A DNA stretch of 64,000 nt from Phorcus lineatus (GCA_921293015.1 OV121091.1:30426839-30490838), one strand, 5' to 3'. Positions 36,759-49,385 are shown, numbered from the stretch's first letter. Program-made: numbers and translations. The notes: generated by a model not told the origin, from the sequence alone.

Positions 36759-37328
36759 TTGGACAAATACTTCCAAACACTTTCTGCCTCATATCAGAAA
36801 GTTCACTGAATTCCTGAACAGTGAATCTGTTGTCTTCCAATGGTCTGCTGGCGATACCATCAATTTCTCTTGTGTCTGTCAGACCAATACCGATGACGTA
36901 GATACGGATGCCTTGATTACGTGCCTCTTCTGCCTCTGGAATGGTCCTTCTAGAATTGATGTTGGACACACCATCAGTGATGAGGATACATATGTTTTCA
37001 ACATCAGGTCGATCACCAGTTTCTGGAAGGAACATCTGTGTTCTCATGGTATTAATACCTCCATAGGTATTTGTGCTGCCATACATATATGGGATTGCAT
37101 CTATGGCCTGATATAATTGCCTCTTCTTTCCAATATATTCACTCATCTGGAATTGGATGGCTACCTTTGTACTGTAGATTACAATACCAACTCGGACATT
37201 GTCATCATCAATGTTGGCAGGGATAAGGAAATACTTTAAGAAATCCTGCATGAGTTTGAAGTTGGGTTCAGTAACACTGGTTGAAGTATCCAGAACAAAG
37301 ACAAGGTCCATCTTAGCTCCAGAACAAT
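36759..37328 (-). CDS. vWA domain exon D14
   Basis: 570-nt phase 1-1 exon, acceptor TTTTCCAG, donor CCAA|GTAAGA. It begins DCSGAKMDLVFVLDTSTSV and ends GSICP. MIDAS complete. DCSGAK is shared with D10, and each is followed downstream by one or more DCASNR-type domains, pointing to duplication of a multi-domain block. Confidence 0.95.
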
Positions 37329-38519
37329 CTGGAAAATAAAGATTATGGTTTTTTTGCACCAAACCTAATGTATGAAAATAGGTATCTCTGATTATGTCAA
37401 GACATCTCCAGTTAGTAAAGTCATGTTTTATTTCAGTTTAAAAGAGTGTGTACAACTATTACAGAAGTTAACACACACATTAAATGAAATCAATTTGAAA
37501 AATATGTGTAAAACTGTTTTGTATCCACTTTAACTTAAGAACACATTCTGTTAAATTAAACTTACCAAAGTTGCAACAGTGTCTGACGTTTTGAAATCGG
37601 AACTGTTCACTTCAAATGTTTTATTTACTTAACAGACAGAATTTAATATGGTCTTCTGAATTATACTTTAAGACACATAAAAATAATTTAGAATTACATT
37701 ATTTAGACATGTTCTAATCTAAATGACTGCTCAACATGTGAACAAGTGATATATCACTGTGTCTGTGTCTTAATAATTATTTAATTCACATTTTAAATTA
37801 ATATTGATTGCTTCAGTGTTTATGTATAACATCTTATAAAGTAAATATCTTTAAAAATGAAATAATTAAAATAAAAAAATGTTTGGCCATTACTTAAATT
37901 AATAAGAAGGAACCTTTATGTGTTACTCTTTATCTTGTGCTTATCCAAATCAAACAATTATCTTACTGAAAGACATCAAAACCAAGGATGGTGTGATTGG
38001 TGATTTGATATATGAGATATCATTGACTTCAAATAAAGATTTTGTATCACTTCATAACACTTCTTTACTTTTAGTTTCCTTCACTGTTTAAATGTAATTT
38101 AAGATATTCAAGTACATTTCCTCAATCAAAATGACACGCATGACAGATGTTTGAACAAGAAATTTAATTGAGCGAACAGAAACAAAACAGCCATGTTTAA
38201 ACCGTCACAATTTAAAAAAAATGTTAATAGACACTGATGCGCATCAATTACTCTTACATAAGTTTGGAAACTTATCTAAAGCAGGACAAAAAACCTGAAT
38301 TGATAATGTTTGATAGGTTGTCTAACTAGTGTTCATGTAAAAGCTATGTGTGCTTCCAGCTTCAGCATATGTATTGATGTCGTTTGACCATTGTAGAAAA
38401 GTAATAACTCTCACATATTTGGAATTTTAATGAATATGAGAGATGATTTGAATGAATTATTACATATGTGGTTTACGACACATATGAAAATCTCAATGAA
38501 GTAATATCAAAGTCATTGA
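37329..38519. other. Intron, nothing recognised
   Basis: AT-rich, no hinge or vWA pattern. A 17-nt segment with splice-like borders at 37566-37582 does not fit the phase rule. Confidence 0.5.
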
Positions 38520-39160
38520 GTGTCTCTTTGAACCAATTTGTGGTGGGCGAATCTATTTGTAATGGGTGAACCAATTTGTGATGGGTGAACCTATTTGTAG
38601 TGGGTTGACCTATTTGTAGTGAGTTGACCAATTTGTAGTGGGTGAACCAATTTGTGGTGGATGAATCTATTTGTAGTGGGTGAATCTTTTTGTAGTGGGT
38701 GAACCAATTTGTAGTGGGTTGACCTATTTGTAGTGGGTGAACCAGTTTGTAGTGGGTGAACCAATTTGTAGTGGGTTGACCTATTTGTAGTGGGTGAACC
38801 TATTTGTAGTGGGTTGACCTATTTGTAGTGGGTGAACCTATTTGTAGTGGGTTGACCTATTTGTAGTTGGTTGACCTATTTGTAGTGGGTTGACCTATTT
38901 GTAGTTGGTTGACCTATTTGTAGTGGGTTGACCTATTTGTAGTGGGTGAACCAGTTTGTAGTGGGTGAACCAATTTGTAGTGGGTTGACCTATTTGTAGT
39001 GGGTGAACCTATTTGTAGTGGGTTGACCTATTTGTAGTGGGTGAACCTATTTGTAGTGGGTTGACCTATTTGTAGTTGGTTGACCTATTTGTAGTGGGTT
39101 GACCTATTTGTAGTTGGTTGACCTATTTGTAGTTGGTTGACCTATTTGTAGTGGGTGAGC
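38520..39160. repeat. 19-bp minisatellite, about 33 copies
   Basis: Units CCTATTTGTAGTGGGTTGA and CCAATTTGTAGTGGGTGAA alternate with a GTTGGTTGA variant. Multi-unit blocks recur (for example near 38725-38880 and 38940-39080), so a higher-order repeat has formed. Non-coding and intronic. Confidence 0.95.
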
Positions 39161-39422
39161 TCACTGTTGACATTCAAGCTTAGATGTGTGTTCCCTTGTA
39201 TTGTCCCATACATAGAAAAATCCTTTCTTAGAAGAGCATTTGGAGTTAAAACACGGGAATCAGATAAGTGAGTAAATATTTTGAATCAAAAACACTTAAA
39301 AAGTCATGAGGATTGTTTGGCATTAGGAAATTTTGTGAAACCAGTGTACGATTGTATTATTAAATTAAACTCTTTTATAATAAACAACATTATCTTAATT
39401 TGTGAAGTAAAACAAAACTTAC

Positions 39423-39530
39423 CATCCTTCTTTGGTGTAGTAGTCGGAGCTGGGGTTGTTGTAGTAGTTGTGGTTGTTGTAGTTGTTGTCGTAGTTGTTG
39501 TAGTTGTAGTGGTGGTCGTTGTCGTGGGAA
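39423..39530 (-). CDS. Longest poly-Thr linker exon, between D13 and D14
   Basis: 108 nt, phase 1-1, acceptor GTTTGTAG, donor GATG|GTAAGT. Encodes Pro, 24 Thr, then PAPTTTPKKD. It uses ACA, ACT, ACC and ACG codons, so the run has had time to diversify while staying Thr. A long O-glycosylated stalk is expected. Confidence 0.85.
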
Positions 39531-40308
39531 CTACAAACAAGTTACACATGAATCTTACAAAATGCTGAAGGTAGGTTACATACAAATCATTAAGGAAAAT
39601 AACCACTGTGATCTCTACACTCGGTGAAACAAGAACCTAGCAAGATCCCTGATGCAGTCATACCTCGATAACACCTCTCAATCACACAGCCATGGTATGA
39701 ATAAGATATATACACTACATAGAATTATAGATTATAAAATATCTAAAATATATAAAATATAAAATGCATTGTCATCAATTTGCATGTTGGTCAATGATAT
39801 GAATAATCAATAAAATCTTTATCCATATTGTTATCCAAGGGTTTTGATAAAGTATTGGGAGGACTTTTGTTCAAAAATAGTGATCCCCTTTTGTAAATCA
39901 TGTGTGAGATCTTATATACATAATGTGAGATACTCAATATAAATGATACATAAATGTCAACAAATATCTTCATATTCACCCTATACAGCATAAATAATTT
40001 GTAAAAATAAAATAATTCGACAAAAATTGTTTCACAACATTATCATATTTGATAATTACACAATTTCTTTGATATTTTACATTTTTTATCGGTATTTCAT
40101 AGTTCTTGTATGAATTTGTTTTCTGATAAAACCCCACACAAGTACATTGCCTTTCATCAAGTAATCAGCTTGCTAAACATCATAAATATTCACTTTGACT
40201 ACTGTTGAGTTGATTAAATCTTTCCTGATTTGCACTTTTCGGCTTCATTTTTGATCAGATAGTCACCAAATCATTACACTTTAACCCTAATTGAATAAGA
40301 AAGGTTTA

Positions 40309-40655
40309 CACAAGATTTTCGGGGCGGGATAGCGCAGTGGTTAGCGCGCTCGGCTTCGGATCAGGAGGTCCGTGGTTCGAATCCCGCCAGGGGCTCGGCA
40401 ACTTTATCTGCAGTAGAGAACTGTTCTACACGCAGTCAGGTTTGGGTGCAATGCTACACTGAAATTCAGCCCAGTATCACCCATGGTTCGCTAGTTCCAG
40501 CCGATGCCCGCAGGTTTCACCGCAATGCATAGCCACAAAAGTGTTGCGGGCTTTCTCCCTGCAATAATACTAGCAGCCGCGATATAAGTGAAATAATCTT
40601 GAAAGCGGCGTAAAACACCATCTCACCTCACCTCACCTCACCTCACAAGATTTTC
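40309..40655 (+). mobile_element. Full-length tRNA-derived SINE with target-site duplication
   Basis: The tRNA-like head at 40321 has an A box TAGCGCAGTGG (40330) and a B box GGTTCGAATCC (40374). A unique body follows, ending AAAGCGGCGTAAAACACC and then (CTCAC)n. The flanks CACAAGATTTTC at 40309-40320 and 40644-40655 are a 12-bp target duplication. The head does not fold as a proper tRNA: the T and anticodon stems are mismatched. It lies antisense to the host gene in the intron between D13 and its 3' hinge. The tail type recalls mollusc SINEs. Confidence 0.9.
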
Positions 40656-40720
40656 AATTACAAATTGTAAGATGGAACAACAAAAAGATATGACTGTGTG
40701 TGACTTTATATTTAAGATCC

Positions 40721-40830
40721 AAGGCCTAGATTTTCAAAGCTCTCTTAGTGCTGAGATAGATGTAAGTACCCTACATTTACATTGGCTTAAGACAATCTTA
40801 GCACTAAGAGAGCTTCGAAAATATGGGTCC
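40721..40830. mobile_element. Short palindromic MITE
   Basis: ATTTTCAAAGCTCTCTTAGT at 40729 is repeated inverted near 40822 (ACTAAGAGAGCTTCGAAAAT). About 28-bp arms with a 40-bp centre, sitting about 75 bp from the SINE. Confidence 0.65.
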
Positions 40831-41038
40831 AAAAGTTTACATTCTTCACTAAAAATAGAAACTGTAAACAAGTATGGTGGACTAGAGCAGGTCTTTTTTG
40901 AAAAATAAAACTTAACAAATTGCTTAGCCAATGTAAGAATATTTATATTTCAGAAAAAAGTTTTCATTTAACATCAATCATATAATGTATACATGACCTT
41001 TTCAAATATAATATTGTCAGTATGAATAAATGTCTTAC

Positions 41039-41608
41039 TTGGACACATGGAGCCAAACACTTTCTGTCTCATATCAGAAAGTTCACTGAATTCTTGAACA
41101 GTGAATCTGTTGTCTTCCAATGGTCTGCTGGCGATACCATCAATTTCTCTTGTGTCTGTCAGACCAATACCGATGACGTAGATACGGATGCCTTGATTAC
41201 GTGCCTCTTCTGCCTCTGGAATGGTCCTTCTAGAATTGATGTTGGACACACCATCAGTGATGAGGATACACACATTATCTACATCAGGTCGGTCACCAGT
41301 TTCTGGAAGGAACATCTGTGTTCTCATGGTATTAATACCTCCATAGGTATTTGTGCTGCCATACATATAGGGGATTGCATCTATGGCCTGATATAATTCC
41401 CTCTTCCTTCCAATAAATTCATTCATCTGGAATTGTATGGCTACCTTGGTACTGTAGATTACAATACCAACTCTGACATTGTCAGCATCAACATTGGCAG
41501 GTATGAGGAAATACTTCAAGAAATCTTGCATGAGTTTGAAGTTGGGTTCAGTAACACTGGTTGAAGTATCCAGAACAAAGACAAGATCCATCCTGTTTGA
41601 GGCACAAT
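41039..41608 (-). CDS. vWA domain exon D13
   Basis: 570-nt phase 1-1 exon, acceptor TTTTTTCAG, donor CCAA|GTAAGA. It begins DCASNRMDLVFVLDTSTSV and ends GSMCP. MIDAS complete. It carries ANVDADNVRVG and NEFIGRKRELYQ, which distinguish it from D11 and D12. Confidence 0.95.
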
Positions 41609-42891
41609 CTGAAAAAATATTTTAAATATATCATTAGCCTTCTAGAAAGTAGTATATAAGAAGAAAATATCAAGTGATATAATTCACAGAGAATTGAAAC
41701 CGAATGATAAAATGATTGCATTTGTCTTTCTTGATCCTTATTCATGAATAATGACATTATTTGTGTGCAAAATTTTACAAAATACCTGATAGCATTTTAG
41801 ACAAATACTTATACAACAAAGTGTTGTTTATTCGATGGAGTTTTCATTTAGATGGATTGCTTAGAAACGTTTTCAAAGATTACTTTAGCAATGATATTCA
41901 TATTGACATGTTTAGAAAACAAATGCAAGGATTGTATTCCATTGTTCACTCTGCACTATCTTCTGTCATTGACAAAGTTTAGTCTCATTATGATCTCGAT
42001 GGTTTTTTTACATATCATGAATACATCTACCATTTCTATAGTGATAGTTCTTATCTGCACAAAAAGTTGTTTGAGTAAAGAGTTTACAGAGTACAATGTG
42101 CTTGTACATCTTCTGGTTATCCTCACTAACATTGAATATGAAATGTGAAAATCAACTCATTTCTGTGCCTCAATAAAATCCTTCTTTTTTTTCATTTTCG
42201 CATTCAGAGACCAGAGGATATGTCTTCAGAGTTTTCCTTTTTTATATAAATGAAATGATAATAATATCATTTAAAATTGAAATCAAAGTTATCTAACTAT
42301 TTCAATTTAAAGTACTCACAGGTTCAGAAATATGTACCTTTTGATAACAAACAAATGAGACTTTGTCAAATTTGTGATTACACTTTGTACAGAAGTTAAA
42401 GTTCTTGTACTTTTTTTGGTTTAGTTTCTTGTGGGATTCAGACCCATCAAAATCAGAGTGACTATGCCTGATGAGCAAGTTGGTAAGCTGTTGGTACAGT
42501 CAGTGCTGGCTATGATGCTCGACACTTTGGGTATGTGTTCAAATCTCCTAAGGGACTTGACCCCCAAAAATTACCAGTATTTGTATTATTGCAAGTTAAT
42601 CCCAAACATACCTCATAACAGAATATTCTTGAAAAAGAAAATGTGTACACATTGATTGCAAAATAAAATAACTCTTTGTTAAACAATATAATTTCAAACA
42701 GCCAATATTTCGTTCAATTAATCTAACTCTTCATAATGAAAATCTCAGCCAGGAATGAAAATGCGATATGCTTGTGTTGGATAAATAGTCTGAAGTATTC
42801 AACTTTGATACAAATTAATTCAAGCAATTTTGGATGGTTACAGAAATGTAAAAACTAAACTATGACAGATATGACAAAGGTCACTACATAC
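41609..42891. other. Intron with unexplained plus-strand open frames
   Basis: Plus-strand frames at 41761-41982 and 42431-42655 read like protein (GFRPIKIRVTMPDEQVGKLL in the second), but I do not recognise them. They may be retroelement or pseudogene scraps. No hinge pattern was seen. Confidence 0.3.
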
Positions 42892-42924
42892 CTTTAGGCT
42901 TTGGTGGTGGTGTTGGAGTAGGAA
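42892..42924 (-). CDS. Linker exon between D12 and D13
   Basis: 33 nt, phase 1-1, acceptor TTTTCAG, donor AAAG|GTATGT. Encodes PTPTPPPKPK, differing from the hinge at 44975 by one residue. Confidence 0.85.
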
Positions 42925-43148
42925 CTGAAAAGAAAATCTTTCATAAATACATGGTTGGAATGATGTCAATACAAATATGCATACATTGTTATATATGATC
43001 TTCAGAATTAATTTTGTATTGCACTACACAACATTGAAAACCAGAACTTCAAAAGAAACAGTATACCAAATAGACATATGGTCTAAGATTAGATAGATAG
43101 ATAGATAGTATTTGAAAAAAATAATAATAACAACCATTTCTTACTTAC

Positions 43149-43718
43149 TTGGACACATGGAGCCAAACACTTTCTGTCTCATATCAGAAAGTTCACTAAA
43201 TTCTTGAACAGTGAATCTGTTGTCTTCCAATGGTCTGCTGGCGATACCATCAATTTCTCTTGTGTCTGTCAGACCAATACCGATGACGTAGATACGGATG
43301 CCTTGATTACGTGCCTCTTCTGCCTCTGGAATGGTCCTTCTAGAATTGATGTTGGACACACCATCAGTGATGAGGATACATATGTTTTCAACATCAGGTC
43401 GGTCACCAGTTTCTGGAAGGAACATCTGTGTTCTCATGGTATTAATACCTCCATATGTATTTGTGCTGCCATACATATAGGGGATTGCATCTATGGCTTG
43501 ATATAATTCCCTCTTCCTTCCAATATATTCACTCATCTGGAATTGGATGGCAACTTTGGTACTGTAGATTACAATACCAACTCGGACATTGTCACCATCA
43601 ACATTGGCAGGGATAAGGAAGTACTTTAAGAAATCTTGCATCAGTTTGAAGTTGGGTTCAGTAACACTGGTTGAAGTATCCAGAACAAAGACAAGGTCCA
43701 TCCTATTTGAGGCACAAT
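43149..43718 (-). CDS. vWA domain exon D12
   Basis: 570-nt phase 1-1 exon, acceptor TTTGCAG, donor CCAA|GTAAGT. It begins DCASNRMDLVFVLDTSTSV and ends GSMCP. In exon numbering the MIDAS residues are Asp14, Ser16 and Ser18, the Thr loop at about 85-88 and the ITDG Asp at 119; the closing Cys is at about 189. It differs from D11 at only a few positions. Confidence 0.95.
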
Positions 43719-44974
43719 CTGCAAAGGTTCATCAGAACAATCATGGTTTAATTTAGATTGTAATCTGTAGTAAGTAAAATATAGTAAACAATGTTCTGCT
43801 TTAATTAATGCAATCATATAAACCTTCCACAACTTTATTTAAGAGGAGTAAAACAAAGTTAACAATGAATCTTCTGTAATTGATGTAACAATGACGATCA
43901 TTTTTCTTTGCGTTTCATTTGCTTCTTAATTGAATATATACCCTAATTTGTATTCATCACCTTCTAAAGGACCAATTTATGAATGTGCGAATACTTTTGA
44001 CAATCAATGTTCTACAAATATGGACACTGTGATAGAATTGTGACATCCACCTTTATTTGATAATCTTTGTGAAAACTTCAGGTAATTTGTAATTAAAGGA
44101 TCTCAATGTGATAATATCATTCACAAACCATGAGTGTGTCGATCTAAATTGGCATCAAATTGACTTTTGCTTTGTAATACGACTTGACAATGTATTCTTA
44201 CTGATACCTAATGTTTTCAAAGTCATTTTAAGTTCAGACTTTGAAATTTTGGGTTCTTAAGGTAATTTCTAATTGATAAAAACAAGGTCATGTGACAGGT
44301 ATACTTCATTACAATTAGTGACCTGAAATCTAAAAAGGATAACCTCTATTGTTTGGCATATTTAGAAAATGATTCACAAGACTACATTATCATCATATCA
44401 CTACATGGTGATGATATGCCAATTGCATGCTGATTTTATAAACATATATTTTGCTGAAATATGACAATATGTTCATGGTTTGATTAAGATAAGAAATACA
44501 TTTCATAATGTATTAAATCACTGGCTTATGAACTGTTTAAAACATACTATCAACAAGCTCTGGCAATTATACAAGTTATGCCCCTTCAATCCTTTTATAG
44601 ATCAATGAAGCTAACACATTATGACATCTATTTCTTATCAAAACCTAGAATGTACACACCATTCCTTTAGTGGTTATATACATATTAATCTATAGAATGG
44701 AAAAATGACAACAAACTTGCTAAGTGTTTTAGCAAAGTAACTTTGCAAAGTAACTTTGCTAAGTGTTGTTTCAAAATATCTAAGCTTATAAGAGATAATT
44801 AAATGAAATGCGATAAAAATAAAGTTGATTGAACATTAGAAATTTATAAAGAATATTGCATCAAATTGGTCGATACACTTATTCTTGCTAATGTTACTTA
44901 CAACCAATCTGAGATACGATATTTTGATTGCAGCAATACTTAACCCTGAGTTATCTTTGAAGACATTGACATAC
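43719..44974. other. Intron, nothing recognised
   Basis: AT-rich. A small inverted repeat of TTAGCAAAGTAACTTTGC type lies at about 44730-44765. No coding signal. Confidence 0.5.
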
Positions 44975-45007
44975 CTTTTGGCTTTGGCGGGGGTGTTGGA
45001 GAAGGAA
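44975..45007 (-). CDS. Linker exon between D11 and D12
   Basis: 33 nt, phase 1-1, acceptor TTTTACAG, donor AAAG|GTATGT. Encodes PSPTPPPKPK. Confidence 0.85.
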
Positions 45008-45220
45008 CTGTAAAAGTGAATCATTTATAATTTAGCTTATCTATCTTACGAAAAATTCAAAGTAAGCATTTGACAATTGCATTTTTGTTATGTTACATGA
45101 AACATTAATTGAATGATAATTTGGTCTGAAAATGTTTCAATATAAAGAATGTTGATTTTTATGCCATACTTCATAAGCATTTAAGTCACATTGTGAGGAA
45201 TAAACAAACGTATATCTTAC

Positions 45221-45790
45221 TTGGACACATGGAGCCAAACACTTTCTGTCTCATATCAGAAAGTTCACTGAATTCTTGAACAGTGAATCTGTTGTCTTCC
45301 AATGGTCTGCTGGCGATACCATCAATTTCTCTTGTGTCTGTCAGACCAATACCGATGACGTAGATACGGATGCCTTGATTACGTGCCTCTTCTGCCTCTG
45401 GAATTGTCCTTCTAGAATTGATGTTGGACACACCATCAGTGATGAGGATACATATGTTTTCAACATCAGGTCGGTCACCAGTTTCTGGAAGGAACATCTG
45501 TGTTCTCATGGTATTAATTCCTCCATAGGTATTTGTGCTGCCATACATATAGGGGATTGCATCTATGGCCTGATATAATTCCCTCTTCCTTCCAATAAAT
45601 TCACTCATCTGGAATTGGATGGCTACCTTGGTACTGTAGATTACAATACCAACTCGGACATTGTCACCATCAACATTGGCAGGGATAAGAAAGTACTTTA
45701 AGAAATCCTGCATAAGTTTGAAGTTGGGTTCAGTAACACTGGTTGAAGTATCCAGAACAAAGACAAGATCCATCCTGTTTGAGGCACAAT
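45221..45790 (-). CDS. vWA domain exon D11
   Basis: 570-nt phase 1-1 exon, acceptor TTTGCAG, donor CCAA|GTAAGA. It begins DCASNRMDLVFVLDTSTSV and ends GSMCP. MIDAS complete. Its 5' intron resembles those of D12 and D15, so these three exons descend from one copied exon-plus-intron unit. Confidence 0.95.
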
Positions 45791-47060
45791 CTGCAAATGT
45801 TCACAGAACAATTATGTTTTTTCATGTTTCTTCTGTTAATAAAGTCCATAGTCAGTTTTAATTTCTGTCAAAACCACAAAATGGTTAAACAATTTGATCT
45901 AGTTAAAAGATTATACAACATAATATCTGTGCATACAAAATATAAGCCATTTTGTAGCACATCAGTTTATTATCAAACACTTGGTAATGAAGTGATGTGT
46001 TAATTGAAAAGTTTAAGGAAAGGTCTTTATATCTCTTGAACAGATTGATAAATCATTCATTTTAATTAAGGGATAGGGTTAATTGCACATTGATATTAAA
46101 TATTATGTATTTTTCTGTCGCTCCTCAGATATTAATTTTTTTATCATCTCTAAGGGAGTAAAGATAAACACATAAGATAATAATCCAATGCTGAAGTCAT
46201 CACTATTACAGAATTTGCTGTGACCAAAATTTCAAACGGTAGTAAATTGAATGTCACATACAAAATCTTTATTCTAAACCTTTGCTGTCCTAAGAAGAAA
46301 TACAAACCGATTTTACAGATGAAAGCCCTATATATGTATACCTCTTTTACAGACTTGCAAAATTTAACTCAAGGCACCATTTCTTGAAAACACAAAAGTT
46401 CTAAATAGCATTAATATACCAGTTACATAACATACTCAATAGTACTAACCAATATTTGTCATTTTGGTTGCAGTAAACAAGTTTCCAAAATTATGACTGA
46501 GTCATTGGTAGTTACCATTGTCCAATTTCAAATATAATAAATCATGACATTAACCTGTTTATTCTCACCATAAGAAACCGATAAGCATTTCAATGGTTAT
46601 TTTCAGAAACTACCATTACTTCTTTAAAAATTACATCATATAATATAATAAAATATAAAGTTTGACCATTTTAACTCCAATAACATTCTCTGTGTCATTT
46701 TAACAGCCCAAAGCAGGATTACTCTGTAACTCATTAATGTTTGAGCATAGGTTAATGATATAACACATTTATAGTCTCTATCCCACAAAACAGCAATTAC
46801 AAAAAGTCAAAATATCTCACTGAAATAATTTCTTGCAAGAAGACACAATAAGATTTGAGGGTGGACACCCTGAGAGGGAACATCAAGACTAAATCTACAT
46901 ACTTTGATCGCCATGTAACAAAGGTGGTTATTGATAACATGATATGGATACTAATTTGTTCAGCTTTGGATTATGATCCAAGTTGGACAATGGCCCGTGG
47001 TAAAGGATCCCTCTTACAAACATTCAGTTACTTTTACAAAACAGTTCAAAATTTGCAAAC
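45791..47060. other. Intron, copy of the intron 5' of D15
   Basis: The first few hundred bases (GTTCACAGAACAATTATG, then TTTTTTCATGTTTCTTCTGT) align with 35063-35500. The remainder is AT-rich with no other signal. Confidence 0.65.
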
Positions 47061-47156
47061 CTTTCTTTTTTGGAGTAGTCGTTGGGGGACGGGTTGTTGT
47101 TGTAGTTGTAGTTGTGGTAGTTGTTGTTGTAGTTGTCGTTGTAGTGGTTGTCACAA
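47061..47156 (-). CDS. Poly-Thr linker exon between D10 and D11
   Basis: 96 nt, phase 1-1, acceptor GTTTGCAG, weak donor AAAG|GTTTGC. Encodes Val, 20 Thr, then RPPTTTPKKK. It is similar in design to the hinge at 39423. Confidence 0.82.
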
Positions 47157-48357
47157 CTGCAAACAAAAACAGTGACAGAATAATTGCTAAGAATATTAGT
47201 ATTATCATATTTGATATATATATGAATGTCATCAAAATGTGATAAAAAATCTTTTTACCTCATCAGAGCCAATGAATGACGAAGACGGCAAAGGTTGACA
47301 TTTTCGGAAAATGTTTCCTAAACCAATGTCACAAGGTATAAGCTTAAGGAGTAATGACTTCATCAAAAAAACTAATGACAGGGGATGCATTTGTCAAGTA
47401 AAAAGCGCTTTTCAATAAATCAATCAAAAGTTGATCTCAAGATAAAAGTACTCAGAAAATATTTTCAATGTCAGGCTTAAAACTTTATTATTCATAAACA
47501 CATCTTGTAAGTCTTATCACAAGTGATGTACTTGTCTAGCATCATTTGCCCATATCTGACTGATAAGTTATGGCCAAGATTTGATTTCATGGAAGCGTGG
47601 TGTCACATTACGTTGTTGTCTAACAGTCTCATATAATATCTGAAGAGATCTACGTATCATTTTACAAAATGTTCATCACTGGCCAATCAAGTTTGCAGTC
47701 AATGTGCGGATTTGCTTCCTGCATCTAATTCAATGACACATGATAGAATATATGAACCTCATATAAAATGTCTCTTCACAAGGGATAGACAGGTGAAATA
47801 TTAACGGCATATTGATGAGTAAACAAAAGTTATGGTCAACGTTTCACATTTCTTAGAATATGTTCCGAGTGTCAAGGTCAAAACCTAACTCAAACAACTG
47901 TTACATATTGTCAGATGAAGAAACACTAGACAAGGGCGACCGCCATGACATTATTCATAAGGCAGATAACTCTGATCTCCTGTCCCAGCATAGATTTTAT
48001 TTTAGTGAACGCTTTGTCCAGCATGTCTTAGCACTGCCAGTAATTAATATCATACAACTTACGGAATAAGCACAAGGTAAAATTTTCAAATGCAAATTTT
48101 TCCTCATGACGTTACTAGTTCACAGGCCATTATAGTTTTGTATTCAATACTTGCAAGCTGGCTAGGTTCACAAAAGTTTGAATGTAGTTTGACACACAAA
48201 TTGACACTCGATTGTTAAATAAATGAAAACAAGGTAACAAGAAAAGTTACTGTTAAATTAATTGTATAATAAGAATATTTCCTTCTAAGATATTCGAAAA
48301 ATATCACACAGAGCAGTAACAAAAAGTCAGAATAAACAAATAAAAGAAGACACTTAC
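47157..48357. other. Intron, nothing firm
   Basis: A plus-strand open frame at 47860-48069 is slightly GC-richer than its surroundings but not recognised. No hinge pattern. Confidence 0.4.
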
Positions 48358-48927
48358 TTGGACAGATACTTCCAAAAACTTTCTGTCTCATATCAGTTAG
48401 TTCACTGAATTCCTGAACAGTGAACCTGTTCTCATCTAATGGTCTGCTGGCGATTCCATCAATTTCTTTTGTGTCTGTCAGACCAATACCAATGACATAG
48501 ATACGGATGCCTTGATTACGTGCCTCTTCTGCCTCTGGAATGGTCCTTCTAGAATTGATGTTGGACACACCATCAGTGATGAGGATACACACATTTTCTA
48601 CATCAGGTCGGTCACCAGTTTCTGGAAGGAACATCTGTGTTCTCATAGCATTGAGACCTCCATATGTATTTGTGCTGCCATACATATAGGGTATTGCAGA
48701 GATGGCTTGATATAATTCCCTCTTCTTTCCGATAAATTTATTCATCTGGAATTGGATGGCTACCTTTGTACTGTAAATTACAATACCAACCCGAACTTTG
48801 TCATCATCAATGTTGGCAGGGATAAGGAAGTAATGCAAGAAATCCTGCATGAGTTTGAAGTTGGGTTCAGTAACGCTGGTTGATGTATCGAGAATAAAGA
48901 CAAGATCCATCTTAGCTCCAGAACAAT
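48358..48927 (-). CDS. vWA domain exon D10
   Basis: 570-nt phase 1-1 exon, acceptor ATTTCAG, donor CCAA|GTAAGT. It begins DCSGAKMDLVFILDTSTSV and ends GSICP. MIDAS complete. FLHYFLIPANIDDDKVRVG links it to D8 and D14. The open frame continues past the donor for about 45 codons into a hydrophobic stretch (LLLFVYSDFLLLLCVIFF). That is probably intron, but it could act as a membrane tail if the intron were retained. Confidence 0.94.
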
Positions 48928-49075
48928 CTGAAATATAAGTATATGATGTTTCATTTAAGACTGAATTTACTGTTTGGTCAAACAGCTGAATTTTTTTGTT
49001 ACGAATGTATCATTAATCACTATTTGACTTATTGAGTTTATTGCTAATTCATGTAATTCGAATTATGATGCTTAC

Positions 49076-49105
49076 CTTTGGGTTTGCTTGGAGGTGGTAT
49101 CGGAA
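49076..49105 (-). CDS. Linker exon between D9 and D10
   Basis: 30 nt, phase 1-1, acceptor GTTTCAG, donor AAAG|GTAAGC. Encodes PIPPPSKPK. Confidence 0.82.
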
Positions 49106-49385
49106 CTGAAACAATAAAAAGATGACACAGTGAATAAGTGAATGTAGAGAATGGTCTGTCACTCAGGAAAATATGATTTAAAGGCCTGTGGCATAGCAAA
49201 TGTGGTATTACTGATGTTATAGAAACATTATTACTTTTGTGTAACATCATGAATGCACAAGTACATGTGAATTACTTGTCGGGAAAATATACATATTGCT
49301 TGGTAATTTGATTAGGCACAGGGTCAATATTTGACAACTTGTATGCCATGTACATTCAACAGTTTATTCTGAATGAGTTACTTAC

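Noticed and set aside
32957..37582. Three 17-nt segments with splice-like borders (32957-32973, 34314-34330, 37566-37582)
   Set aside because: 17 nt breaks the phase-1-1 rule, and the first has an in-frame stop in phase 1; probably chance, though poison exons cannot be excluded.
39281..39568. Plus-strand poly-Val open frame (also at 46973 and in similar places)
   Set aside because: It is the antisense of poly-Thr hinge exons; the minus strand has matching splice sites and phase.
40321..40395. tRNA-Arg(TCG)-like gene
   Set aside because: A and B boxes are present, but the T and anticodon stems are mismatched and it is continuous with a SINE body, tail and target duplication.
42431..42655. 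Plus-strand frame GFRPIKIRVTMPDEQVGKLL...
   Set aside because: It looks protein-like, but I could not recognise it or find gene signals; left as an unexplained scrap.
48215..48357. Transmembrane tail continuing D10
   Set aside because: The hydrophobic read-through lies beyond a strong GTAAGT-type donor at the same position as in sister exons, so intron is more likely.
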